Origin: Loripinus fragilis
Taxonomy: Eukaryota > Mollusca > Bivalvia > Lucinida > Lucinidae
DNA length: 64,000 nucleotides
Direction of reading: 5' to 3'
Assembly: GCA_964019695.1 (NCBI GenBank)
Contig: OZ026520.1
Span: 29,980,120 to 30,044,119 of the forward strand
Part shown: in pieces, positions 49,101 to 54,360 of the stretch
How the letters are laid out: every line of letters begins with the position of its first letter
How positions within the stretch are numbered: position 1 is the first letter of the stretch
Notes under the pieces: generated by a model
The model's database searches: none
Seen by the model: the letters and a program-made list of their open reading frames with translations, nothing else
Told to the model about the DNA's origin: nothing
Translations under genes and position numbers: made by a program

Positions 49101-50322
49101 TACAATGACTGACATTGATGGATTCCATACTCTTTCTTCAAAAGGAGGATATTTCCACCCAGGTCTAGAGAGTGAAACTTCGTTCATGGAAGGAAGGCCT
49201 GGCTCAAGCTGGTCTGCAGGAAGACGATCAGTGGATTCTGCTGACTCGCGATTCTTTGAGTCTCCTGTGATGTTTCTCGGTGCTCCACCAGACAGGTTTG
49301 TGTTTAGAGAAGCTAGAAGTCCGAGTGTTGCACCATCAGGTACCAGCTCCAGGATGAGTGGAAGGTCAATGTCCATAGACATCACTGTATCACCAACACC
49401 AGAACCAGATCAGATTGACAACAGATCAATGAATGCTTCATCAGCCTTACTTGCAATGGCTAAAAGGAGAAGAGCTTCAAGTCCTGGTATGTCAACACCT
49501 GGTGATCTGATTCAGTTTCCTTCTCCACTGAACACAGATGTAAAGAGGCCAAAACCACCCTCTCAGGATATTCTTGGCAACCGATCAATAATGCCACCTG
49601 GCAATAAATCTGACCATCCACCTCCTAACATAACACCACTCACTAGTGTCAGTAATGATAGTTCCATGAGACCAGTGATGCTAGCTGGAGCTGGTAGGAG
49701 GCGAGATAATTCTGACCCTAAACCAGCACCACTACCAGGTAGAAATGATACATTGAGTTCACCAACTGAGGACAATGGTTCCATGAGACCAGGTTTTCTA
49801 GCAGGAGCCGGTAGGAGGCGAAATAGTACTGACCCTAGACCTGGGCCACTACCAGGAAGGAATGATACCTTGAGTTCACCAACTGAGGGTAACAAACATG
49901 ACACCAGGAGAGTAAGCTTGCCAACAGGACCAAAACTTGCCCCTCCACCAGGTCGTAGTGGCAGTGTAGATATGACAACCCATAGCAGCAATGAAACAAG
50001 GAAGTCCAGCTTACCAAGTGTAGCTAGTAGTTCCTTTCCTAAATTAGCTCCTCCACCGGGACGTAACAGTAGTCTTGATCAATCTCACAGACCTCTAGGT
50101 GTGGCTCCTGGTGCACCCACTCCACACCCTCATATTGCCCCAAATGCACCTCAGAGCCTTAGATTAGGAGCCGGCACTGGCACCAGCAGTCCATGGAGGG
50201 CCAAACCAGGCAACCCTCCTTTGCCAGCACCCAGCAGTCTTACTGCTAGAATACTTCGCAATAATGCTTCTAGCATGGGTTCCACACCAACCCCCTCTCC
50301 TCATGACCAACAACATAAGTAA
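7041..50322 (+). CDS. Giant multi-module VWD/LamG/EGF/PLAT membrane receptor (5'-partial, 15 exons)
   Basis: Fifteen exons at 7041-7160, 8932-9208, 10746-10872, 12290-12524, 13918-14105, 14882-15074, 16775-16935, 19576-27048, 28727-29122, 31835-32379, 33219-33316, 34781-35045, 37581-42793, 44854-47055 and 48635-50322 join in frame at every border (entry phase 1, then 1,2,0,1,0,1,0,0,0,2,1,2,1,1). They encode 6,392 residues plus stop. Domain order: laminin-type EGF, beta-sandwich, EGF-like repeats, PLAT, nine modules of VWD-like / LamG-like / Cys-rich helical / EGF-like, a transmembrane helix and a 418-residue Ser/Pro-rich tail. It should sit in the plasma membrane with an enormous ectodomain, probably for adhesion, matrix or particle binding. 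The first exon starts in mid-codon, so earlier exons including a signal peptide are missing. I do not recognise a named homologue; VWDE has VWD and EGF domains but not this order. Confidence 0.88.
7161..8931. other. Intron 1-2: repeats only
   Basis: It holds a hairpin of the CCCAGATCAGACTGCTC type (7311-7384), a 48-nt tandem duplication starting CATATGATTATA (7411-7506), the inverted-repeat MITE at 8065-8282 and an imperfect GATGCAATGCTGCATTATGC hairpin (8453-8503). No coding exon was found. Confidence 0.6.
8065..8282. repeat. Inverted-repeat MITE, TACAGTAAAACCTGTC ends
   Basis: The ends TACAGTAAAACCTGTC and GACAGGTTTTACTGTA are exact reverse complements, and the next 30 nt (AAGTGGCCACTCAAAAA type) are also paired. 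Other copies lie at 27625-27791 and 54361-54546. Confidence 0.88.
8932..9208 (+). CDS. Exon 2: end of EGF and start of beta-sandwich domain
   Basis: Acceptor ATGTAG before 8932, donor GTGAGT at 9209; phase 1 in, 2 out. After GPDCDIPC the protein turns into a Cys-poor segment (PVFACVERHG, SYTAWFDYVN, then PPTKFEQGN and YAFSI). This matches my recollection of an extracellular beta-sandwich found in bacterial and invertebrate proteins, with a typical start PxxECV...DGTYTAxFGY and a later GQPTxF-PG motif. The match is from memory and names no Pfam family. The domain is completed in exon 3. Confidence 0.75.
9209..10745. other. Intron 2-3: small inverted and direct repeats
   Basis: It contains a perfect 19-nt inverted repeat, ATCATTCCCCCCCGAGTCC at 10076-10094 against 10160-10178, and a short direct repeat ACATTTCTTGACAAAAAGG at about 10498 and 10529. 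The rest is plain AT-rich intron. Confidence 0.6.
10746..10872 (+). CDS. Exon 3: end of beta-sandwich domain
   Basis: Acceptor TATTTTTTAG before 10746, donor GTAAGA at 10873; phase 2 in, 0 out. It encodes PLTRDEVLAGDIAWEV and then a charged stretch ending KPCPTDPAPIQ. The AWEV strand is where the last beta strand of the exon 2 domain is expected (TLTWTL in relatives I recall). The Cys in KPCP probably begins the linker to the next EGF repeats. Confidence 0.7.
11555..11836. repeat. Tandem duplication, ~138-nt period
   Basis: GCATACAATGCACCATTC at 11561 recurs at 11699 and the following text, ending in CACTGACCTGTTT, is nearly identical in both copies. It lies in the intron between exons 3 and 4, which otherwise shows nothing. 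Confidence 0.88.
12290..12524 (+). CDS. Exon 4: EGF-like repeats before PLAT
   Basis: I start this exon at 12290, after a long pyrimidine tract ending TTTTTAAG, because only this AG gives the phase 0 entry needed from exon 3; the AG at 12298-12299 would break the frame. Donor GTATAT at 12525, phase 1 out. It encodes GTCGCYHGYHGASC, then CAGGADYPCHGKGTC and CTCDITANVN..CSQCSDGWFGEDC. This is the same EGF-like block (CPGG-xxPCxGxGxC and GWxGxDC) that recurs after each module downstream. Confidence 0.8.
13504..13664. repeat. Three tandem copies of a 53-nt unit
   Basis: Starts at 13504, 13557 and 13610, each from AGTAGGGTCAG through TATGTTTTTAACCCTTAAAG to CGCCA. The ACCCTTAAAGCGCC part is also the end of the MITE at 52602-52813. 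Confidence 0.9.
13745..13818. repeat. Hairpin repeat, CCCAGATCAGACTGC family
   Basis: CAGGGTGGACCCAGAACAGA pairs with GTCTGATCTGGGTCCACACTG around a short loop. It is one of the family spread through the introns. Confidence 0.75.
13918..14105 (+). CDS. Exon 5: PLAT domain, first half
   Basis: Acceptor AAATTACAG before 13918, donor GTAGGT at 14106; phase 1 in, 0 out. It encodes YEILIATGGEFQGQTDANV, LITLYGTKGDTG and DTFYIQSFDIGK. These are the hallmark strands of a PLAT/LH2 domain: a T-x-x-x-GTDANV-like turn, ITLYG and the DTF-x-I strand. PLAT domains are beta-sandwiches that bind lipids or proteins, as in polycystins and lipoxygenases. Confidence 0.88.
14882..15074 (+). CDS. Exon 6: PLAT domain, second half
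   Basis: Acceptor CATTTTTTAG before 14882, donor GTAAGC at 15075; phase 0 in, 1 out. It encodes ITIGHDNSGNGPGWYLNEV, followed by FNCSRWIADDKGD. These are the most diagnostic PLAT motifs: I-x-HDN-x-G-x-x-x-GW-x-L-x-V and the C-x-RWL-x-x-xxxD-like end. With exon 5 the domain is about 115 residues, the usual length. Confidence 0.9.
15816..16022 (+). mobile_element. tRNA-derived SINE
   Basis: Starts GGGAGCGCAGTGGCTCAGTGG with an A box (TGGCTCAGTGGTAGAG) and a B box (GGGTTCGAGCCTC), then a family body and a CAAA-rich tail. GCAACATTTTTTT precedes it (15788, its T run expanded to 25) and recurs at 16023-16035, a 13-nt target duplication. Confidence 0.9.
16775..16935 (+). CDS. Exon 7: start of module 1 VWD-like domain
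   Basis: Acceptor CTTTCTGCAG before 16775, donor GTAAGA at 16936; phase 1 in, 0 out. It encodes YSSGHYINYDGSMYEFNGVG and EYLLLKQF, the opening strand of a VWD-like domain (typically GDPHxxTFDGxxYxFxxxGxYLL). The GDPH signature is degraded to SGHYINYDG. The intron that follows lies at the same place and phase in the domain as the intron after exon 8 in module 5. Confidence 0.8.
16940..17415. repeat. Degenerate tandem array of CTTGAAAAGTCCTTGAA
   Basis: About six loose repeats of a unit of some 80-100 nt, built from GGGCTTTCTTGAAAAGTC, CTTGAAAATTAAATATG, TACTGGA and TTGCACAGGCTTGAATA, follow exon 7. Scattered copies also occur at 17900-18030, 18210-18290 and 18560-18650. Confidence 0.8.
17440..17775. 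repeat. Tandem duplication, 171-nt period
   Basis: ACTTAACACTGTTAATGG at 17442 and again at 17613, followed in both copies by TATATTTTATACAATAAGTA and TGTACTTTTAGGGGTCAAAG. Confidence 0.88.
19143..19226. repeat. Hairpin repeat, GTTTGGACCCAGATCAGG family
   Basis: GTTTGGACCCAGATCAGGA pairs with TCCTGATCTGGATCCACACC. The flanks carry GCTGATAACC upstream and ACTCTGATAGTGTTGCTGA downstream, the usual borders of the family. Further copies are near 27300, 32454, 37156, 43747, 47412, 47975 and 53688. Confidence 0.8.
19576..21300 (+). other. Module 1 (domains within exon 8)
   Basis: VWD-like to about 20030 (ending GLFGPCGSDG), LamG-like about 20041-20700 (GYFDEFTIWKK), C8-like about 20791-21018, EGF block about 21040-21300 ending CSDGWIGSDC. 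Its first VWD strand is in exon 7. Confidence 0.75.
19576..27048 (+). CDS. Exon 8: giant exon with modules 1-4 and start of module 5
   Basis: One uninterrupted 7,473-nt exon (2,491 codons), acceptor TTTTTCCAG before 19576 and donor GTAAGT at 27049, phase 0 at both ends. The frame continues upstream only by chance. It completes the VWD-like domain of module 1 and carries LamG, C8-like and EGF parts of module 1, whole modules 2, 3 and 4, and the first strand of the module 5 VWD. Each module is about 600 residues. The modules are clearly homologous by motif order but strongly diverged in sequence, so the array is old. Exons this long are rare in animals and usually hold repeats of this kind or have lost introns. 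Many N-glycosylation sequons are present, fitting a secreted or surface ectodomain. Confidence 0.92.
21337..23095 (+). other. Module 2
   Basis: The best preserved VWD-like copy: HIVMFDGQGYDIHTPGQY at the start and GLLGNCNQNMDDDF at the end (21337-21890). LamG-like 21955-22570 (WTHIFITHD, GHFLLGHWQ), C8-like 22609-22845 (NYEKCVSML, SVCVG, FYDACLTD), EGF block 22880-23095. Confidence 0.78.
23160..25040 (+). other. Module 3
   Basis: VWD-like 23160-23670 (ending SICGNCTN), LamG-like 23850-24470 (EWHHISLVWSN, GEMDEFFVFKR), C8-like 24505-24775, EGF block 24790-25040 (CPGGAENPCNGNGEC, SSGWLGKDC). Confidence 0.72.
25075..26900 (+). other. Module 4
   Basis: VWD-like 25075-25560 (TTFDGSSLPL at the start, AGICGGCGS at the end), LamG-like 25705-26340 (TLVVGQWSSY), C8-like 26415-26625 (AEAACGELRDI, FANCYED), EGF block 26645-26900 (CPGGPVPPCSGHGTC). 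Confidence 0.72.
27049..28726. other. Intron 8-9: repeats only
   Basis: Contains a GTTTGGACACAGATCAAG hairpin (27300-27370), a fragment of a repeat that also occurs at 42810-43560, 55800-56110 and 59890-60140 (CAACCAGCTCTCTCTTCC, GATGATTGCAA), the MITE at 27625-27791 and a hairpin at 27915-27985. No exon was seen. Confidence 0.6.
27625..27791. repeat. Second copy of the TACAGTAAAACCTGTC MITE (shortened)
   Basis: CAACCTGTTTTAAGCGGCCA at the left pairs with TGGCGGCTTAAGACCAGTTT at the right; the inner text matches the 8065-8282 copy. Confidence 0.8.
28727..29122 (+). CDS. Exon 9: rest of module 5 VWD-like domain
   Basis: Acceptor ATATTGTAG before 28727, donor GTATGT at 29123; phase 0 at both ends (132 codons). 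It begins ISQISCTSAKF, contains the long basic stretch NGGKEEHIYIDDQKW, then VSVTVNKRNDYLTFDLVTP and GGLCNGIFQI. The last is the VWD GLCGxxNG motif, here as GGLCNG. In the other modules the same region is fused to its neighbours without an intron. Confidence 0.78.
29160..29545. repeat. Two adjacent copies of a GAACCGTCT..AGACGGTTC palindrome repeat
   Basis: Both copies contain AACCAAAACATATGTT-type text, then CTCAAAAGAACC and AGACGGTTCTTTTGAGTACC. The one at 29398-29480 has a near-perfect palindrome. Related copies are at 12860-12910, 18361-18510, 35556-35670 and 42890-43075. Confidence 0.75.
29911..29977. repeat. 67-nt hairpin with perfect 15-bp inner stem
   Basis: CACTTTGGAATTGCC (29926-29940) pairs exactly with 29948-29962 around a 7-nt loop. 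Outside it, CATATGTTGT pairs with ACAACATATC after a short mismatch. Confidence 0.88.
30050..31100. repeat. Dispersed ~1-kb repeat, copy 1 (in intron 9-10)
   Basis: The same order of short matching blocks is found on the same strand at 61560-62580: AATGATCAG, GACAGTCTCTT, TGTTACATGTATC / GTAACATGTATCA, GTATGCTACAAC / GTATGCTACCAC and TTTACACCAGAAAC. It is diverged and has no coding frame. Confidence 0.7.
31590..31745. repeat. Dispersed repeat with inverted partner at the window end
   Basis: TTGCAAAAAGCTCGTTAGAT and CTACAAAGTTCCCCCTGGGG here are found as reverse complement at 63900-64000, which the window cuts off. It ends about 90 nt before exon 10. Confidence 0.85.
31835..32379 (+). CDS. 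Exon 10: module 5 LamG-like domain, main part
   Basis: Acceptor TTCTTATTTACAG before 31835, donor GTAAGT at 32380; phase 0 in, 2 out. It encodes the jellyroll strands TELYVKTC, GVIWSYAT, EWNQISLVWTLKEKKLEVYV, GGKLALGRWQ and FVGCIDELRIWKK. The W-x-x-I-x-L-V-W strand and the final G-x-IDE-x-RIW motif are typical LamG/pentraxin-like signatures and recur in all nine modules. Confidence 0.85.
32689..32880 (-). mobile_element. tRNA-derived SINE, minus strand
   Basis: Reverse complement of the 15816-16022 SINE: begins with AAAC/TTTG-rich tail, TTGATTCTTTACGTCCCATC, and ends ACTGAGCCACTGCGCTCCCT. Flanked by CTTTTAGCTTTT (32671-32682) and CTTTTGGCTTTT (32883-32894), a target duplication with one mismatch. 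Confidence 0.9.
33219..33316 (+). CDS. Exon 11: module 5 LamG-like tail
   Basis: Acceptor TTCTATTTTTAG before 33219, donor GTAATG at 33317; phase 2 in, 1 out. It encodes SEEAMHYHWDMHVDG and KLMAYWKFDRLSG. The A-Y-W-K-F-D segment corresponds to LLFEFNEGLG or GVYNLDEGSG in other modules, the strand that follows the last jellyroll motif. This short exon bridges the frame exactly between exons 10 and 12. Confidence 0.72.
33317..34780. other. Intron 11-12
   Basis: It carries a half-copy of the AATAAATTCAATTATACATG palindrome (about 33640-33720), a possible degenerate tRNA-like stretch at 33740-33810 and a hairpin CAGATCAGACTGCTTTTGAA / AGTCTGATTAGGGTCTTCC (33868-33935). The remainder shows nothing I can name. 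Confidence 0.5.
34781..35045 (+). CDS. Exon 12: linker with two furin-type sites
   Basis: Acceptor TTCTCTTTACAG before 34781, donor GTGAGT at 35046; phase 1 in, 2 out. The first half matches the post-LamG linker (VVSDLPITYES, compare WEISDLPLSK in module 7). It then inserts ARRRKREVDRQ and, 14 residues on, HRRKRQIVSYD, two perfect basic proprotein-convertase sites not seen in any other module. The exon ends in SACDSVFTSSTLAT, the start of the Cys-rich helical segment of module 5. Confidence 0.82.
34915..34983 (+). other. Two furin-type cleavage sites
   Basis: Codons 34915-34929 give RRRKR followed by Glu-Val; codons 34972-34983 give RRKR followed by Gln-Ile. Both fit R-x-K/R-R and lie in an exposed linker between a jellyroll and a Cys-rich segment. 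Cleavage in the secretory pathway is inferred. Confidence 0.75.
35167..35230. repeat. 64-nt palindrome
   Basis: AACTCCTCTTAAAGGAAAGA pairs with TCTTTCCTTTAAGAGAAGTT around TTCGCTCCCTCTGGGAGCAA, which is itself paired. Confidence 0.85.
35790..35986 (+). mobile_element. tRNA-derived SINE with perfect 14-nt target duplication
   Basis: Same family as 15816-16022, slightly shortened at the A box. The flank ACAGGAGCATGAAA is present at 35776-35789 and again at 35987-36000 without a mismatch, so this insertion is young and was made by LINE-type retroposition. Confidence 0.95.
36121..36703. repeat. 583-nt fold-back element with ~270-nt arms
   Basis: The outer ends AAAGGGGTACGTGCATTAAG and the reverse complement of 36684-36703 match with two changes. 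Pairing continues through TTGGCC(C), GAAAAG, GCTATGGTAACAAAAATGGC and GCACAAGC to a short centre near 36400. No frame; it lies in intron 12-13. Confidence 0.88.
37581..42793 (+). CDS. Exon 13: giant exon with end of module 5, modules 6-7 and most of 8
   Basis: A 5,213-nt exon, acceptor TTTATTTCAG before 37581 and donor GTAAGG at 42794; phase 2 in, 1 out. It holds the C8-like and EGF parts of module 5, complete modules 6 and 7, and module 8 up to the middle of its LamG-like domain (WNQINLAWRSDV). EGF blocks are at about 37736-38013, 39695-39963 and 41515-41790, each with the pair CPGG..NPC and GTDC/GSDC/GTNC. VWD-like parts here have lost the GLCG-type ending (for example SGILSGNEAT in module 6). 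Confidence 0.92.
38045..39963 (+). other. Module 6
   Basis: VWD-like 38045-38530 (GHVYSLDGLNFINKAVGEY at the start), LamG-like 38745-39410 (GKISLGHWHLP, GEIDNFMIWGQ), C8-like 39473-39690 (FFYLNCMQSV), EGF block 39695-39963. Confidence 0.72.
39997..41790 (+). other. Module 7
   Basis: VWD-like 39997-40500 (YMTFGGQQISFIGETGAF, later AGIFGICTAL), LamG-like 40575-41240 (EWNQIILTFRRA, GLIDDITIWKEP), C8-like 41295-41480, EGF block 41515-41790 (CKGGATNPCNGNGVC, WEGTDC). Confidence 0.72.
41820..45830 (+). other. Module 8 (exons 13 and 14)
   Basis: VWD-like 41820-42375 (LSAFDGKIIDMPVRDYF), LamG-like 42480-42793 and 44854-45170, C8-like 45262-45480, EGF block 45505-45830 with an insert before CDTCAEGWLGSDC. 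Confidence 0.7.
42794..44853. other. Intron 13-14: repeats only
   Basis: It has two tandem-like fragments of the GACCAGGAAATATCACAATC / CAACCAGCTTTCTCTTCC repeat, an AGACGGTTC palindrome (42945-43015), a fragment AATGTGGCATTGTGAC..AAACTCCAAATG repeat (43320-43530) and a double CCAAACTGTTTGAC hairpin (43747-43865). No exon. Confidence 0.6.
44854..47055 (+). CDS. Exon 14: end of module 8 and most of module 9
   Basis: Acceptor TTTTTTTACAG before 44854, donor GTATTT at 47056; phase 1 at both ends. It finishes the module 8 LamG (GYIDEVRVWSRP), its C8-like segment and EGF block, and then encodes the module 9 VWD-like and LamG-like domains. Module 9 keeps one of the better VWD endings, TGLLGSTDGNWVNDLNC. 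The module 8 EGF block has an unusual insert of about 25 residues between HGTQ and CDTC. Confidence 0.88.
45845..48960 (+). other. Module 9 (exons 14 and 15)
   Basis: VWD-like 45845-46350 (ITILDGVSLTFVTPGVY, TGLLGSTDGNW), LamG-like 46440-47055 (KWTYVVFTWADD), C8-like 48735-48960. There is no EGF block; the membrane helix follows directly. Confidence 0.72.
47056..48634. other. Intron 14-15: repeats only
   Basis: It has the palindrome GAGAATCGTCTGCTGGCAGA (47199-47236, in a larger repeat 47145-47296), two CAGATCAGG-type hairpins (47412-47480, 47975-48050), a CAGACTGCTCTGAAAGG type hairpin (48218-48295) and a GATGAAATAAGGCATAATGC hairpin (48414-48475). Confidence 0.65.
48635..50322 (+). CDS. 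Exon 15: last Cys-rich segment, transmembrane helix and cytoplasmic tail
   Basis: Acceptor TGTCATTTTCAG before 48635; phase 1 in; stop TAA at 50320-50322. It opens with the module 9 linker, a final C8-like segment (AATDCLDVLN, FTEHC, FLEACIRDY, ALIFYC), then no EGF block but a transmembrane helix and a basic stop-transfer patch KKKQKRKR. The tail of about 418 residues is rich in Ser, Pro, Arg and Asn with no enzymatic domain. It is the end of the gene: three AATAAA signals follow within 620 nt. Confidence 0.9.
48988..49065 (+). other. Transmembrane helix
   Basis: About 26 residues of almost pure Ile, Leu, Ala and Val (GIIWIIIAIIAALL, then IIIILIICVVIY) followed at once by KKKQKRKR. Hydrophobic helix plus basic stop-transfer patch gives a type I orientation, with the tail in the cytoplasm. 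Confidence 0.95.
49663..49890 (+). repeat. Tandem duplication in cytoplasmic tail (2 x ~117 nt)
   Basis: SMRP..LAGAGRRR, then N/DS.DP.P.PLPGRNDTLSSPTE occurs twice with a 39-residue period. Two further shorter echoes, LAPPPGRSGS and LAPPPGRNSS, follow at about 49930-50070. The nucleotide copies are close, so the duplication is fairly recent. Confidence 0.85.
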
Positions 50323-50940
50323 AGAAAAATCTGGTTCATTGTTTCTTCCAATCAAAATGAATATCAAAAAATATACTTTTATTTTATACTGGTAAAATAT
50401 TAAATAATTTACAGTTTTGTGAAAACAAAAACATGGTTAGCAACAATGATGCTACGATATTTTTCACCAACCAGTCAAATCAAGGACAAAATTGAAAGAA
50501 ATGGTTACTATGGAACGGGATACTTTCAAAATATTTTGTGAATGGACAAAGAAAATGTGAAAATGCTAATTAGAAAACACATGTAGCCAATTAAGAACTG
50601 GAGTATGAAACATTTGGAATATAAGTAAAAGTATGAAAGTATGAATCAGATGACTAACATGAGAAATCTTTATCAGTAGTATTTGTCAAGGGATGAACCA
50701 ATGGAACCTAGTTTTAGAATGGACTGAATCAAATGAACTTGAAGACGAACATGATGAATATTCTACCAGCAGAAGAAAAAAATGATGAGTACACAGCTAA
50801 ATATATCAAAAGACAACTAAATATTAATAAACAAGAGATTCTATCAAAAGACCACAGTCAATGCCCACAAAATACATCTAAGATGACTTTCAATTTGCTA
50901 AGACTTAATGGGAGAATAAAGCTGTTGAAATAAAGCGACT
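50323..50940 (+). terminator. 3' UTR and poly(A) signals of the receptor gene
   Basis: AT-rich stretch after the stop codon with AATAAA at 50826-50831, 50915-50920 and 50929-50934. The last two form the likeliest end of transcription. A small frame at 50733-50933 is within this UTR and is not convincing. Confidence 0.65.
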
Positions 50941-51278
50941 TTATCCAGGATGAAAACACAATTTTATCAGACAACCATGAGACATCTTAATGAACTAGTG
51001 AAAATGACTTAGAACAAGCAGTATAAAGAACAAATATATATATCAGACAATCCACTTTATGCCTAGTATCTATATAATGGAACATAAGCAAACAGGGTAG
51101 ACCCAGATGAGATGCAGCAAATAGCCACATCTCATCTTGGTCTGCACTATTTGCTGTGCTAAAAGCTATATCCACCAAATTAGTTAAAGATTTAGATCAG
51201 CCACTCCTCATAATGAATAATAGGCTTTACCAGGATGATTAAAACAATATTAGTGGAAGGTTCCATTTGGCATAAATG

Positions 51279-51601
51279 AGGGTCTAGATGGGGTATAATG
51301 ATTAGTGAATAATGGACATTTTTTATAATGAATAGTGAATAATGAGCCAAAAAAATAATGAATAGTGAATAATGAGGGCCTAAAAATTAATGAATAATCC
51401 TATTTTTTTAATGAATTGAAGAAAAAATTAATGAATAGTGAATAATCAGATTTCTTTGCCACCTTTCTTACTGTTAATTAATAATTGGTCTTATTTTAAT
51501 GAATAAGCCAAAGTTTTAATGAGATGAATAATGGGCTAAATTTTTAATGAATAGTGAATACCAGACCCCCCCCCCCCCCCCCCCCCCCCCATCCAGACCC
51601 T
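51279..51601. mobile_element. hAT-like MITE with poly-C end, copy 1
   Basis: The ends AGGGTCTAGATGGGG and CCCCATCCAGACCCT are inverted with one change. CATAAATG stands on both sides (51271-51278 and 51602-51609), a perfect 8-nt target duplication as made by hAT-type transposases. The inside is a monotonous set of GAATAATGAATAGTG words and a run of 25 C (51566-51590). Confidence 0.85.
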
Positions 51602-52601
51602 CATAAATGGGTTTAAAAGAAAACCATGATGAAACAGCAGATAAAAATGTCAGGAAATATGACTCAAGTTGACTTGTACTCAAAAGATGGTTTTCAAGCA
51701 GTACTAATAGCGTCTATAAATCTTGAAAGACAAATTCAGATTTGGAGAGAACGTGAAATGGCAAAAGCTGTGAAAATTATAAATAAAAAATGTGATATTG
51801 TCTTTGTGTTAACTTGTGTGTTGTTGTTTTTACAAAGCATGTGGAAGATAATCCTAGTATTCTCAAAGTTGAAACCTCTTGGGAAGATGTTGGTCTTACT
51901 GAAATTTCTTTTGAATTCAAAAATCAGAACTAAAAAGAGCATTTAGAGTGCTTTTCTGATTTACCCACTTTATCTGATCAACCAAAACATATGCCAGGAG
52001 TTGACAAGATAACAATTTATGAAAAAATCAAAACTTATTCAGATACACCAACTAATAATATCAGTTCTGTTTTGATACTTTCATATATCTGATGCAACTG
52101 TCCATAATTAAACCTTTGTATGCTGGAAACCCCTAAACGGGTACTTTGGCAAACATTGAAGACCCAGATGAAATGCAGCATAATGCTGCATTTCATCAGG
52201 GTCTGCACGGTTTGTAAAGATTAAAATAACATTCAGAGACAGCCTGTGACCCCTTAAAGTACAAAATGGGCAATCGCCTACTTTGTTGTATCAATATATA
52301 TGGGGAAAATCCATCAGAATACAAAGGGTTAAAAAAAATGGTTACAACTTTCTTCCACATACTTTCTGTATATAGTTTTGTTTTTTAAACTTTATGTTAT
52401 GCTGCTGGTGGCATAAGCGTGTATATTGTATATAAACATTTACTTTTTTTACCTTTCAAATTCTATTTGCACACTTTTCCTCTTAATGCATTGAGTGAAT
52501 ATTGTATATAAAAGTAACTTTTGACCTTTCAAATTTTATTTTTACACTTTCCTTAATTTTATACATACTAGGCCAAAATAGAAATGCTGCATATTAAAAT
52601 T

Positions 52602-52813
52602 AACCCTTAAAGCGCCAATCACGACTTCAGCAGATGACAAATTTTACCACATCTTTCCTAATTTTCGAAAGAAATACGGAATGATATTTCATGAGAATTG
52701 TCTGCCAGCAGACGATTCTCATGAAATACCATGCCTTATTTGTTATTTTTTGAAAAAGAGGCAAAATTTGAAATTGTCGTTTGCTGCAAATTTTAGGTGG
52801 GGCTTTAAGGGTT
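52602..52813. repeat. 212-nt palindromic MITE
   Basis: AACCCTTAAAGCGCC and GGGGCTTTAAGGGTT form the ends; CAGCAGATGACAAATTTT, GAATGATATTTCATGAGAAT and their partners pair toward the centre GTCTGCCAGCAGAC. A related copy is at 47145-47296. Confidence 0.88.
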
Positions 52814-54360
52814 AAAAACATTGCATGTTAAATGAGTTACAAAATTTCATCTGCAATCTATCAGTCTACTGTAGTAGCACCCAATAATGACGAAAGACAA
52901 CTGCAACTATTTTTGTCTTGATTTAATACAGGGTATCATGTCACTTTACTCTCAGTTCATTAACAGTCATTTAGAAAAATAAAAAGACAAAGTAAAACCT
53001 ACTAACTTCTACTGATAACAATAATGAAATATACTGTGTAGTTATGACTCCAGGCCAAAGTTCTCTTGTCATGCTGGTAGAATCTTATCTACCTGTTTAA
53101 GATAGACATGTTTGAACCTGGCCAAATAACCTAGCTACTCTGCAGCAATGGAAGAGAGTTAATTCAATGATCAAGGCTAAAAGACACAAATGAACAAATT
53201 ATTAGAGAAGGGCTGTCAATCATTCCAAAGAAAATCATTCAATCTACCAGCAGAGTTAGTTATTACATGCCAGATGTTTACTTTTCCATGTCTATATAAT
53301 TACAAACTGTGATTTCAAGCTTAATACTAACTTTTATAGTCCACAGATGTTTAAGAAAATGATGCAATCTATAATTGTCAGTGAATACTTCAAAAATAGT
53401 TGTTTTTAAAAAAAATATATATTAATTTTGATAAAAAATAATTTATATTAATTGTGATAACAAAGGTCGATTTCATTTTGTTGTCTGTTGCACTTGATGG
53501 AAGGGCTGACACCTTGCCAGCAACTAGAAGACAGTAAATTTTAAGCAAAGCAGAGAGACAATAGGTATCTTATTAATTTTTGTTAAATTTTATATAGAGC
53601 ACTTTAATAGGAATTTTTTTGTTTCAATGCAGAGCAGAGTTTTGTTTAACTCTTTATCTCCTAGTGTCGTCTGCTGATAACTTTTGCAGACAGTTTGGAC
53701 CCAGATCAGGCCGGACAGAAAGTCGGGCCTGATCTGGATCCAATCTGTTTGACACGCTGATCGTATTTCTGAAAGAAGTTTTCAAAAAAAAAAAAATTTT
53801 GAAAAAAATCAGCAGACGACAAAAAAGCCGGATTTTTTTTTCCAGATGTCAAAGAGTCACATATGGTCAGTAGTATATAATATATTTGTATGAGTTTCTT
53901 TTGGTGTTTAGTATTCATAAACCTTCATTTTGTTGCATAATCCTCCACATATGAGTAATGTTCTACAAACACCATTTTTTGGACACAATTGTCGAAAGTG
54001 CATCCCCCGATCAGACTGCTCCTTAGCAGTCCTACACTGTCTCCTGTTCGGACAGCATATTATAAATCTATTACCCTAAAATAAGAACTTCAAACAGTTG
54101 GCCCGACTTTTTGTCTGGCGTGATCTTGGAGTCAAACTGATTGCGAAGGTTATCAGCAGACAACAATGACAGGTCAAGAGTTATGGGTGAATATTCTTAT
54201 CATTTCAAAATCTAATGATATTGTTAGATCAAATTTTGGTGGAGTATTATGCTATGCACTTTGTTTCCTCTTTTGTTCTGTTAGCTTTTTTTTATTAAAA
54301 CAAAATACTCTTTAAAAATGCCTTTGGTTTTGTTTAAATATTTCTCAGTAATTATGACAG

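Noticed and set aside
49062..49991. Minus-strand frames opposite the last exon
   Set aside because: They are mirror images of the Ser/Pro-rich coding strand with no support of their own.
50733..51946. Short frames after the receptor stop
   Set aside because: They lie in the 3' UTR or in AT-rich repeat, have no recognisable motif and no splice context.
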